NCBI GenBank assembly: GCA_945900935.1
Contig: CAMDKT010000295.1
Span: 1-7,432 of the forward strand
DNA: 7,432 nt
Source: Candidatus Sulfopaludibacter sp. SbA3
GTDB lineage: Bacteria > Acidobacteriota > Terriglobia > Bryobacterales > Bryobacteraceae
Direction of reading: 5' to 3'
Part shown: one piece after another, positions 1 through 6,747 of the stretch
Position numbering within the stretch: the first letter of the stretch is position 1
Layout of the letters: every line of letters starts with the position of its first letter
Program-made: the position numbers and the translations under genes
Notes under the pieces: model-generated
What the model was told of the DNA's origin: nothing
Database searches by the model: none
What the model saw: the letters and a program-made list of their open reading frames with translations, nothing else

Positions 1-411
1 CTCGAACGCTGCGCGGACCGGATTACGCTGCCGCTCGATCAGGCGAATATCGAAGTGGATGGGTTTGTGAGCGATGTGCGGGGGGCCTACCATCGCGCGG
101 CGATCATCATCGCGCCGCTGGTGGCGAGCGCGGGAACGAATATCAAGATCATCGAGGCGATGGCGATGGGCAAGGCCATTGTCACGACGCCCGCGGGGAT
201 TAACGGACTGGAACTTGTTGACGGGCGCGATGTCGTTATCGCCAACACGGGCGCGGCGATGGCGGCGGCCATTGCGAGCCTGATCGACACGCCCAAAGAG
301 CGGAAGGCGTTAGGGCTGGCTGCTCGTCGAACCGCCGGGGAGCAGTACGGGTGGGACCGGATCGGGCAGACGCAGGCGGAATTGTACCGCACGCTGACTT
401 GCAAGGAATAG
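1..411 (+). CDS. C-terminal part of a GT4-type glycosyltransferase (5' end outside window)
   Basis: The frame is open from the first base and ends in TAG at 409-411, giving 136 residues of an incomplete protein. The segment IAPLVASAGTNIKIIEAM, followed by GKAIVTTP and a GL pair, matches the donor-binding half of GT-B fold family 4 glycosyltransferases. In these the run of small residues, then K-x-x-E-A-M/GKAIVTT, binds the nucleotide-sugar phosphate and ribose. The tail (YGWDRIGQTQAELY) is the usual C-terminal helix. By family, the enzyme transfers a sugar from a nucleotide donor to a glycan or lipid-linked acceptor on the cytoplasmic side. The pattern recalls transferases of polysaccharide/exosortase clusters, but donor and acceptor cannot be told. 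It ends 20 bases before gnd, so co-transcription is likely. The GTG at 55 is internal to the domain and not a real start. Confidence 0.85.
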   Translation, partial: LERCADRITLPLDQANIEVDGFVSDVRGAYHRAAIIIAPLVASAGTNIKIIEAMAMGKAIVTTPAGINGLELVDGRDVVIANTGAAMAAAIASLIDTPKERKALGLAARRTAGEQYGWDRIGQTQAELYRTLTCKE

Positions 412-431
412 TTACACTGAAAGAACAAATT

Positions 432-1934
432 ATGCTGAAACCCTTGTCTGATATCGGGCTGGTGGGACTGGCCGTCATGGGCCAGAACCTCGCTCTTAAC
501 ATCGCCGACCACGGCTTCCAGATTACTGTTTATAACCGCACCACGGAGACGATGGAGAAGTTCGTCGCCGAGAATCCGGACACGCCGGGCGGCTTGGCGG
601 GCGCGGCGACGCTCGCGGAGTTCGTGCTGTCGCTATCGCGGCCGCGCAAGATCATCATCCTGGTCAAGGCCGGTGGGCCGACAGACGCGGTGATCAACAG
701 CCTGCTTCCGTTGCTGGATGCCGGCGACATTATCATCGACGGCGGCAACGCGCTGTGGACCGATACGATTCGCCGCGAGAAAGAGCTGGCCGTGAAGGGG
801 TTCCGCTTCGTCGGCTCCGGCGTGAGCGGCGGTGAGGAGGGCGCGCGTTTCGGCCCCTCGCTGATGCCGGGCGGCGATCCGAGTGCGTACGACGAAATCA
901 AGGATATTTGGATGGCGATCGCCGCAAAGGTCGACGCCGCAACCGGCAAGCCGCTGATGGGCGCGACGCCTGGGAATCCGGTGGTCGGCGGCGTTCCGTG
1001 CACGACGCATATCGGGCTGAACGGCGCCGGCCATTACGTGAAGATGGTTCACAACGGCATCGAGTATGGCGATATGCAGATGATCTGCGAGTCCTACGAT
1101 ATTCTGCGCAAGCTGGGCGGATTCTCGCCGGCGGAGCTAAGCAAAATTTTCGGGGAATGGAACACGGGCAAGCTGGATTCGTTCCTGATTGAAATCACGG
1201 CGGACATATTGCAGCAGACCGATCCGGAAACGGGCGCGCCGTTTGTTGATATTGTTCTCGACGCTGCCGGGCAAAAGGGCACGGGCAAGTGGACGAGTGT
1301 GAACGCGCTGGATATGGGCGTGCCGGCGCCGACGGTTGCGGAAGCTGTTTTCGCTCGGTGTTTGAGCGCGGTGAAGGAAGAACGGGTGGCGGCGTCGACG
1401 CAGCTAATGGGCCCAGCGGGGGCGTGGACCGGCAATCGGGATCAGCTCGTACAGGCCGTGCATGATGCGCTGTACTGCTCGAAGATCTGTTCGTACGCGC
1501 AGGGCTTCCAACTGATGAGCGCGGCGCAGATTGAATACAAATGGTCGCTGCACTTTGGGGAGATCGCCAAGATCTGGCGCGGGGGCTGCATTATCCGCGC
1601 GGCGTTCCTGCAAAAAATCACCGAAGCTTATGAGCTGAATCCGGGGCTCGCTAATCTGTTGCTCGATCCGTTTTTCAAGAACGAAATCGAGCACGCGCAG
1701 TCCAACTGGCGTCAAGTGATCGCACTGGCGGCGACGCACGGCATTCCGGCACCCACGTTTTATTCCGCGCTTTCTTACTACGATGGGTACCGCTCGGCTA
1801 CCGTGCCGGCAAATCTGCTGCAGGCGCAGCGCGATTACTTCGGCGCCCACACGTATGAGCGGACGGATAAGCCGCGCGGCGAGGCGTTCCATTTGGATTG
1901 GCCGAAGCCGGGCCGTCCGCAATCGAAGGTTTAG
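432..1934 (+). CDS. gnd: 6-phosphogluconate dehydrogenase, decarboxylating
   Basis: This 500-residue protein converts 6-phosphogluconate and NADP+ to ribulose 5-phosphate, CO2 and NADPH in the oxidative pentose phosphate pathway (cytoplasm). The N-terminal Rossmann motif GLAVMGQNLAL lies at residues 12-22 and NRT, which reads the NADP 2'-phosphate, at 35-37. The catalytic set is S132-G133-G134, K204, H207, N208 and E211 within HYVKMVHNGIEYGD. Further family marks are QKGTGKWTS, SYAQGFQ, WRGGCIIRA and the end motif RDYFGAHTYERTD. Compared with E. coli Gnd as I recall it, there are about 17 extra residues before the catalytic lysine (roughly 168-188, rich in G and P), and the C-terminus is a little longer. 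I chose the ATG at 432 because the fold begins right after it; upstream codons overlap the glycosyltransferase and show no family similarity. Only a weak purine stretch precedes it. It is clearly intact. Confidence 0.97.
   Translation: MLKPLSDIGLVGLAVMGQNLALNIADHGFQITVYNRTTETMEKFVAENPDTPGGLAGAATLAEFVLSLSRPRKIIILVKAGGPTDAVINSLLPLLDAGDIIIDGGNALWTDTIRREKELAVKGFRFVGSGVSGGEEGARFGPSLMPGGDPSAYDEIKDIWMAIAAKVDAATGKPLMGATPGNPVVGGVPCTTHIGLNGAGHYVKMVHNGIEYGDMQMICESYDILRKLGGFSPAELSKIFGEWNTGKLDSFLIEITADILQQTDPETGAPFVDIVLDAAGQKGTGKWTSVNALDMGVPAPTVAEAVFARCLSAVKEERVAASTQLMGPAGAWTGNRDQLVQAVHDALYCSKICSYAQGFQLMSAAQIEYKWSLHFGEIAKIWRGGCIIRAAFLQKITEAYELNPGLANLLLDPFFKNEIEHAQSNWRQVIALAATHGIPAPTFYSALSYYDGYRSATVPANLLQAQRDYFGAHTYERTDKPRGEAFHLDWPKPGRPQSKV
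1925..1929 (+). promoter_or_regulatory. Putative ribosome binding site for the epimerase, inside gnd
   Basis: GAAGG lies in the last codons of gnd, nine bases before the GTG at 1939, which is normal spacing. The stronger-looking AGGAG at 1935-1939 overlaps the start codon and cannot serve it. This supports GTG 1939 as the start and suggests ribosomes finishing gnd reinitiate on the next gene. Confidence 0.45.
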
Positions 1935-1938
1935 AGGA

Positions 1939-3093
1939 GTGGTTCAAGCGCTTCTCGGCAAGTACCGCGAAGAACTGACCGGGCGCGTGCTGCCGTTTTG
2001 GCTGCGGCACGCGCTCGACCGCAAGAACGGCGGTTATTATAACTGCGTTGACGCGGCCGGGAGCGTCTACGATACGCGCAAGCACGTGTGGATGCAGGGA
2101 CGCGGCGCGTGGATGTTCGCGCGGCTCTACAATACGTTTGATCCGCGGCCGGAGTATAAAGAAGCCGCTGGCGTTATTTTTCGTTTTCTTGAAGAACACG
2201 CCCGCCGGGGCGAGGCGCGCTGTTGGCATACGCTGACGGCGGACGGCAAACCAGCGGCCTTTCAACGTAAGCCGTACACGGCTTTTTTCGTGGCTTTGGC
2301 GCTGGTGGAATACTCCAAAATATCCAAGGACGCGGCGCACCTCGCCGAAGCGATTGATCTATTTTGGCGGATGGAGGAGTGGATCCGAAAGCCCGAATTA
2401 TTGGGTCGTCCGGCGCTGCCGGGCGGGCTGGAATATACGCAGCTCGCCGATCTCTACGTGGTTGGCTGGCTGGCGTTTGAACTCGATGCCGTTCACGGCG
2501 ATCCGCGATACGCTCAGGTTATTCAATCGTGTTTGCGTCGTTTAATGGCCCACTTCAACCCGGAGCATCGTTTGTTGATGGAGAACGCGGCGGCGGGCGA
2601 CGCGCGCGCGTTTCGCCGTTTCCCGGAGGGCCGCCTGATTTGCGCGGGCAGTTCGCTGGAAGTCTGTTGGCTGTTTCTGCGAATGCTGAAGAAATGGCCG
2701 AATGCGACGATGGAGCAGATGCTGCTGGAGTCGATACTGGGGGCGCTGGAATACGGATGGGATCAGGAGTTCGGCGGGCTGTACTATTTCCAGGATTTGG
2801 ACGGGCGTCCGCCGGTGGCGCTGGAATCGAACATGAAGCTGTGGTGGCCGCATACGGAGGCGATTTACGCGTGCGCGTGGGCCTATAAACACACGGGCGA
2901 TGAACGGTATCTGGAATGGTGGCGGCGCGTGGATGCCTACGCATTCCGCGTCTTCGCCGATGCCGAACACGGGGAGTGGTTTGGGTATTGTGACCGTCGA
3001 GGAGAAATCGCCACGCGGCTGAAGGGCGGCCCGTATAAAGGGATTTTTCACGTTCCGCGCGCGTTGCTTTTTACCTTGCAGGAATATTCGTAG
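1939..3093 (+). CDS. N-acylglucosamine 2-epimerase (AGE) family protein
   Basis: The 384-residue length is typical of the (alpha/alpha)6-barrel AGE family, which epimerises or isomerises sugars (N-acetylglucosamine/N-acetylmannosamine, cellobiose, aldose-ketose pairs) in the cytoplasm. Family marks are the N-terminal VLPFW and NGGYYNCVD (about residues 17-38), WMQGRGAWMF with R55, EYGWDQEFGGLYYFQD (271-286), KLWWPHTEA with H305 and E307, EHGEWFGYCDRRG, and GIFHVPRAL with H371. The position matching the first catalytic histidine of the characterised cyanobacterial enzyme (PGH motif, His239 there) reads A-G-S-S, so S238 replaces His. The other expected residues are present. The substrate therefore cannot be assumed. 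The start GTG at 1939 lies four bases after the gnd stop and is the only start that keeps the N-terminal helix. The 3' end overlaps the opposite-strand gene remnant by 23 bases. A different sugar-interconverting role, or an inactive relative, is possible. Confidence 0.9.
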   Translation: MVQALLGKYREELTGRVLPFWLRHALDRKNGGYYNCVDAAGSVYDTRKHVWMQGRGAWMFARLYNTFDPRPEYKEAAGVIFRFLEEHARRGEARCWHTLTADGKPAAFQRKPYTAFFVALALVEYSKISKDAAHLAEAIDLFWRMEEWIRKPELLGRPALPGGLEYTQLADLYVVGWLAFELDAVHGDPRYAQVIQSCLRRLMAHFNPEHRLLMENAAAGDARAFRRFPEGRLICAGSSLEVCWLFLRMLKKWPNATMEQMLLESILGALEYGWDQEFGGLYYFQDLDGRPPVALESNMKLWWPHTEAIYACAWAYKHTGDERYLEWWRRVDAYAFRVFADAEHGEWFGYCDRRGEIATRLKGGPYKGIFHVPRALLFTLQEYS

Positions 3094-3533
3094 CCATATG
3101 GTCGCGGAGGGCGGAAAGGGCAGGCAGCAGCGTCTCCGGTGAGAAGTCTCTTTTGAATGCCCAATCGAAGTAGAGGCAGCCGCGAACTTTACGGCCGTCG
3201 CAGACGGGAAGCAGGAAAAACGCCTGGGGCTGGAGAGTTAGAGCTAACGGGGTTGCGCGGAACCGGTTGTCTCTGTTGAGATCGATCCAGACATCCTGAC
3301 GCTGTCCGAAGGCCAACAGGAATGGAGGTTTCCGCGGATGGATGAGTTGCGGCAGTTCGGCGGGCCCTTCGGCTGGCCAACCGGAGCCAGCCGAGGCGCC
3401 GAGGCTGATCGCGGGATCGGCAAACGGCAGCCATGCGGCGCGGTCAATCAGGGCCCGCGGGCGGCCCGGCCGTTTGCTGGAGACGCTCCACGCAAATGGT
3501 CAGCGGACTGCGTTCGATTTCAAGCGCCTGCAT
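3071..3533 (-). pseudogene. Frame-broken GAF-like C-terminal domain of HDOD-protein type
   Basis: Read on the minus strand, the frame ending at TAA 3071-3073 contains FGQRQDVWIDLNRDNRFR, then AFFLLPVCDGRKVRGCLYFDW and a final LSALRDHM. This resembles, from memory, the GAF-like domain closing HDOD-domain signalling proteins (pattern FGxxxDVxID ... FxLLPLxxxxxxxGLxYADR ... LxxLRxxxxxAI). That frame is closed upstream by TGA at 3500-3502 and has no ATG or GTG; only a mid-domain TTG at 3316 is available. A second frame, offset by one, starts at ATG 3533 (MQALEIERSPLTICVERLQ) and stops near 3443. Joining the two by a one-base shift in the GC-rich stretch 3450-3480 would give a continuous protein of about 153 residues. 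No HDOD domain is present in the window. It may be a decayed gene or an intact gene with a sequencing indel. It is convergent with the epimerase gene. Confidence 0.45.
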
Positions 3534-3541
3534 CGGACTGG

Positions 3542-3572
3542 GAAGGGAATATTACAGAGGAATATTCCCTTC
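3542..3572. repeat. Perfect 12-bp inverted repeat with 7-base spacer
   Basis: The arms GAAGGGAATATT (3542-3553) and AATATTCCCTTC (3561-3572) are exact reverse complements around ACAGAGG. The right half also contains the 10-bp palindrome GGAATATTCC (3559-3568), and GGAATATT occurs twice in direct orientation 13 bases apart. No T-run follows on either strand, so a Rho-independent terminator is unlikely. It lies between the divergent 5' ends of the minus-strand remnant (ATG 3533) and the phosphatase gene (GTG 3589). A regulator operator or a 5'-leader hairpin is the simplest reading; this is inference. Confidence 0.7.
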
Positions 3573-3588
3573 GGCTATTCTGGAAGAA

Positions 3589-4278
3589 GTGCCCGCTGAC
3601 GCTCCTCCTCTTCTGTTGTTCGATATCGACGGCACGCTGATGCGCAAGTCCGGGCCGCATCACCGGCAGGTCCTGGTTGACGCGGTCAAACTTGTCACCG
3701 GCCTGGAGGCGACCACCGATCACATCCCCGTTCAGGGCATGCTGGACCGCGACATTCTCGCGTGGATGTTGCGCGACGCGGGCGCGGGAAAATCTTTGAT
3801 AAAGAAGTGGATGCCCGCAGTGGTGGAGCACGCCCAGAGGCTTTATACAGAATGCTGCCCAGATCTGCGCCGTAAAGTCTGTCCCGGCGTCCGCCCGCTG
3901 CTGCGGCTGATCACCGGTCGCGGGATCAGGATCGGTTTGGTGACCGGCAACCTTTCGGCGATCGGGTGGAAAAAAGTGGAACGCGCCGGCATTCGAGACC
4001 ACTTCAGCTTCGGCGCCTTCGCCGAAGAGGGCAAGGATCGAGCAACGCTCGCCGCCCGCGCGATCGCCCATGCCCGCCGGAACCGTTGGATTACCAGGGA
4101 TTCGATGATCGTGCTGTTCGGCGACCATGAGAATGATATCCTGGCAGCGAAGGCCAACGGTATCCGTTCGGTCGCTGTGGCCACCGGGCTTTCGCGGCCC
4201 GATGCGCTTTTGAAACTCCAGCCGGATTTCCTCCTACCGGATCTGCGTGATTGCCCGCTCGAAGAAATCCTCTCGTAA
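3589..4278 (+). CDS. HAD-superfamily phosphatase, phosphoglycolate-phosphatase-like
   Basis: The protein has 229 residues from the GTG at 3589. HAD motif I is LLLFDIDGT (nucleophile D12, general acid/base D14), motif II is VTGN (T119), motif III is probably K149 in GKDRATL, and motif IV is FGDHENDILAAKANG with D179 and D183. The cap between motifs I and II (about residues 20-100) is helical and of C1 type, as in phosphoglycolate and sugar-phosphate phosphatases. The predicted activity is Mg2+-dependent hydrolysis of a small phosphorylated metabolite in the cytoplasm; the substrate is unknown. The frame remains open further upstream (ATG at 3496), but the extra residues run through the inverted repeat and resemble no HAD N-terminus, so I prefer GTG 3589. 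GGAAG sits only two bases before it, so the start is uncertain. The stop overlaps the methyltransferase start by one base (TAATG), which suggests translational coupling. Confidence 0.88.
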   Translation: MPADAPPLLLFDIDGTLMRKSGPHHRQVLVDAVKLVTGLEATTDHIPVQGMLDRDILAWMLRDAGAGKSLIKKWMPAVVEHAQRLYTECCPDLRRKVCPGVRPLLRLITGRGIRIGLVTGNLSAIGWKKVERAGIRDHFSFGAFAEEGKDRATLAARAIAHARRNRWITRDSMIVLFGDHENDILAAKANGIRSVAVATGLSRPDALLKLQPDFLLPDLRDCPLEEILS

Positions 4279-5711
4279 TGAATCAAGAAGCCCAATCCCT
4301 GGCCGTCAAACGCGCCCAGGTAGAGTTCCACAATTTTGCCTCGCTGGGTGAGCCAGATCGCGCCTTTCGCGTCTACGCCGAAGAAAACGTCCGCCGGGGC
4401 GCGGTGATTCGCAACCACTTGGAGTTTCTTGGCAACATGACGCCGTATCTGGAGATTGGCGCGAACGCAGGCCACTCCAGCTACATGCTGTCCAACGAAT
4501 TCGGCGCCGACGGATTCGCCAGCGACCTATCTGACGATTCGCTTCGCCACGGCATCGCGCTGATGGACAAGTGGGGCTTGCAAAAGGCCCCGGTGCGGAT
4601 TACCGCCGACGCGCTGCATCTGCCATTCGCCGACAATTCGCTGCGGTGCGTGATGGCGTTTCAGATGCTCAGCCAGTTCATGAACATCGAGAGCATCTTC
4701 ATCGAAGTGAAGCGCGTATTGGCTCCCGGCGGCGTGTTTCTGTTCGCCGAGGAGCCGCTGCGGCGCAAGCTGTCGATGCGTCTTTACCGCTGCCCGTATT
4801 GGGAAACGATGAAGCCATGGGAGCGGAAACTCTATGAATGGGGGCTGCTGGGATACCTGGTTCGCGACGTCATCGGCGCGGCGCAGGAAGAGGGGTTCGG
4901 CATTCGTCAGAATCACTCGATGGAGCTGCGGGACTGGCACGAGTTGATCGCGCGCCACTTCGCCGAACATGAGTATGAAGTGTTTGTGCCGGAACGCGGT
5001 TGGGGGGAGCGGGTGGTCAAGAATATCGCCCGCAGGGTGGATAAACATGGATCGGACTGGGTGCCCGCGCGGCTATTGGGCGGCACGCTGGCGGCGGCTT
5101 GTAAGAAGGCCGGTCCCGCGATTGACGTTGATGCCGACGCGCCATTCGAGTCCCGGCTCCGCTGTCCGGACTGCGACGCGGGGCTTCATCTGGACGCCGA
5201 ACACAGCCTGTGCTGCGACCGTTGCGAATACACTGCGCCAATCGAAGGGGGCGTGTATAATCTGCTCCGTTCGGCTGATAAAAAAGAGCTGTATCCGGGC
5301 GACCGCGGCGACGTGATTGACTTTTCCACGCCCGCGCACGCGCAGCATCTGGGCGAAGGCTGGTACGAGTTGGAGGGCGTCTACGGCAATAAATACCGGT
5401 GGATCGGCGCTACGGCGCACGCCCGGCTCACCAACCTCCGCGACGTCCCGCAACGGATTCGAATCCGCGGTCACGCGCACGCGAACCTCTTCGCCAGTGG
5501 TGCCGCGCCGCGAATCAGCGTCACGGTGAACGGCGTGCCGCTGAAGACTTGGGATCTCGAACGGACGGGCCTGTTCATACTGGAAGCCGACATCCCCAGC
5601 GCGCCGGAGTACGCTATCAAAATCGATGCGTCGCCAACGTGGCAGGCCCCGCCGGATGACCGGACGTTCTCGGTTAACCTGTCGATGATCCGGCTGGATC
5701 CGAGGGATTAG
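4278..5711 (+). CDS. SAM-dependent methyltransferase with zinc ribbon and C-terminal beta-sandwich
   Basis: This 477-residue protein has three parts. Residues about 55-160 form a class I methyltransferase core: motif I YLEIGANAG (57-65, with ANAG in place of the usual CGxG), acidic D83 after strand 2, TADALHLPF (109-117), and VKRVLAPGGVFLFAEEPL with the post-motif PGG. Residues about 293-330 form a zinc ribbon with pairs C296/C299 and C313/C316, like the small ribbon that follows or precedes several bacterial methyltransferases. Residues about 345-477 form a beta-rich domain with GWYELE, YRWIG, VTVNG and a closing DDRTFSVNLSMIRLD. This recalls, from memory, sandwich domains in polysaccharide-cluster proteins. 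By context it may methylate a glycan or glycan precursor; the acceptor is not readable. The ATG at 4278 is set by the TAATG overlap with the phosphatase stop; earlier in-frame codons lie inside that gene. Confidence 0.85.
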   Translation: MNQEAQSLAVKRAQVEFHNFASLGEPDRAFRVYAEENVRRGAVIRNHLEFLGNMTPYLEIGANAGHSSYMLSNEFGADGFASDLSDDSLRHGIALMDKWGLQKAPVRITADALHLPFADNSLRCVMAFQMLSQFMNIESIFIEVKRVLAPGGVFLFAEEPLRRKLSMRLYRCPYWETMKPWERKLYEWGLLGYLVRDVIGAAQEEGFGIRQNHSMELRDWHELIARHFAEHEYEVFVPERGWGERVVKNIARRVDKHGSDWVPARLLGGTLAAACKKAGPAIDVDADAPFESRLRCPDCDAGLHLDAEHSLCCDRCEYTAPIEGGVYNLLRSADKKELYPGDRGDVIDFSTPAHAQHLGEGWYELEGVYGNKYRWIGATAHARLTNLRDVPQRIRIRGHAHANLFASGAAPRISVTVNGVPLKTWDLERTGLFILEADIPSAPEYAIKIDASPTWQAPPDDRTFSVNLSMIRLDPRD

Positions 5712-5827
5712 CTGGCCATCGCAGCGGCCTTCGACCAATCTTTTTCCTGAGTCAATGCGTGAAACGCCTTGGCCGCCGCAGTTAGGGCCTTCTTCGAAAA
5801 GTCCCGGTTCTTTCTTTTTCCAGACAT
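5708..5827 (-). CDS. Small basic ORF, 39 residues, function unknown
   Basis: The ORF runs from ATG at 5827 to TAA at 5708-5710. It encodes a lysine/alanine-rich peptide that begins MSGKRKNRDFSKKALTAAAK and ends in KDWSKAAAMAS. AGGA at 5836-5839 lies eight bases upstream, an acceptable ribosome binding site. It follows the propeller gene on the same strand by 50 bases, so it could be the third gene of the unit. Its stop overlaps the stop of the convergent methyltransferase. Middle residues could form an amphipathic helix, with a charged N-terminus; no membrane segment or signal peptide is visible. I do not recognise the family, and a chance ORF is possible at this length. Confidence 0.4.
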   Translation of the reverse strand: MSGKRKNRDFSKKALTAAAKAFHALTQEKDWSKAAAMAS

Positions 5828-5835
5828 GATTGTTG

Positions 5836-5839
5836 TCCT
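5836..5839 (-). promoter_or_regulatory. Putative ribosome binding site of the 39-residue ORF
   Basis: AGGA on the minus strand (within CAGGAC) lies eight bases before ATG 5827. It is the main evidence that this short frame is translated. Confidence 0.4.
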
Positions 5840-5877
5840 GTTCTGTATTCGAGCTAGAGATTATCGGCTACTCTTCG

Positions 5878-6747
5878 TCATAGATATGGCGACCACGACA
5901 CATACCGACTGTCAACTTCGTGATCGTCTACAATCGGGTTGTTTACGAGTTTTCGCTTTGGCTGACCATTCAGACTGAGGACAAAAATCTCGAAGCCCGA
6001 AACGGAGCCGGTCTCTTGGGCCGCATACGCGACACTTTCGCCATCGGGTGCAATGGCCCACTGAATCGGGGTGCCCGCCGTTGGGATCGCTTGGATTTGA
6101 GAGGAACCCATGTCCATGACCGCAAGCCCGCCATCCCGACCAAAGACAACCTTGCGTCCATCGGGAGTCCAACTCGGCTCGCTGTCTCCAGGTTGAAACA
6201 TCGCGGCCTCTCGAAATTGCTCTCCGTTTGAGTCAACCTCAAACAGTCTCAACTCTGGGTTACCACGGCGAACGGAGATCATGATCCTATCGGACGGTGC
6301 CCACACAGGATAGATGGATTCCTCCGAATACAACAGGTGCTTCCACTGCTTCGTCGCGACCTCGACAACACAGAGTTGGTGTCGGTTTTCGCTCCAGAGC
6401 CACAATGAGTACGCCAGCCGTTTGGAATCTGGCGACCAGCAAGGAGGTGTGGCATCGACATCATGGTGATGTGTGAGTCGCCGAACATCTGTTCCATCTG
6501 GCTTCATGACGAAGACGCTCTGCAAACTGGCGTTGTCGCGAGTGCTCTCAGCAAAGGCGATCCAGCGACCATCGGGAGACCATCGTGGACTCTGGCCGGT
6601 AGGCCGAATATGACGTATGTCGCTACCATCAGGGTTGATCGTGTAGAGCCCCCGTGGACATCCGGGCACATGTTCGCCGGTTCGCTCAAACACTATTTGC
6701 GACGATACGACTCGGTTCGCAAACCGCCCCAACCAGTACTTCAACAT
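5878..6747 (-). CDS. TolB/PD40-like six-bladed beta-propeller protein
   Basis: This 289-residue protein is built of propeller repeats with the signature W-[ST/A]-P-D-G followed by a short strand. They begin at PRWSPDGRWIAF (about 54), PCWSPDSKRLAY (102), PVWAPSDRIMIS (147), PSWTPDGRKVVF (191) and WAIAPDGESVAY (230), with a final VSWSPYL at 283-289. The last repeat stops just after the SP. Its missing strands are supplied by the N-terminus (QIVFERTG ... GLYTINPDGS, residues 18-42), giving a closed six-bladed ring, the usual velcro closure. No signal peptide or lipobox is seen, unlike TolB of the Tol-Pal system, so a cytoplasmic or non-classical location is likely. Such propellers usually bind proteins or sugars; no catalytic site is seen. 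I chose ATG 6747 over 6840 because it has a good ribosome binding site and forms TAATG with the preceding stop. The partner is probably the upstream CFI-box protein. Confidence 0.85.
   Translation of the reverse strand: MLKYWLGRFANRVVSSQIVFERTGEHVPGCPRGLYTINPDGSDIRHIRPTGQSPRWSPDGRWIAFAESTRDNASLQSVFVMKPDGTDVRRLTHHHDVDATPPCWSPDSKRLAYSLWLWSENRHQLCVVEVATKQWKHLLYSEESIYPVWAPSDRIMISVRRGNPELRLFEVDSNGEQFREAAMFQPGDSEPSWTPDGRKVVFGRDGGLAVMDMGSSQIQAIPTAGTPIQWAIAPDGESVAYAAQETGSVSGFEIFVLSLNGQPKRKLVNNPIVDDHEVDSRYVSWSPYL

Noticed and set aside
633..1052. Long minus-strand open frames opposite gnd, such as 530-1003 and 633-1052
   Set aside because: They are mirror frames of a highly conserved coding gene in GC-rich DNA, with arginine/alanine/proline-rich products and no recognisable motif.
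1783..1938. Longer N-terminus for the epimerase starting at ATG 1783 inside gnd
   Set aside because: The extra 52 residues are an out-of-frame reading of the conserved gnd 3' end and do not resemble the AGE N-terminus, which begins right after GTG 1939.
3542..3572. Inverted repeat as a Rho-independent terminator
   Set aside because: No T-run follows the hairpin on either strand, and on both strands it would lie upstream of a gene, not after one.
3338..3640. Plus-strand open frames at 3338-3640 and 3342-3599
   Set aside because: Their products show no domain pattern and they run across the inverted repeat and into the phosphatase start. The minus-strand reading is the one with a recognisable domain.
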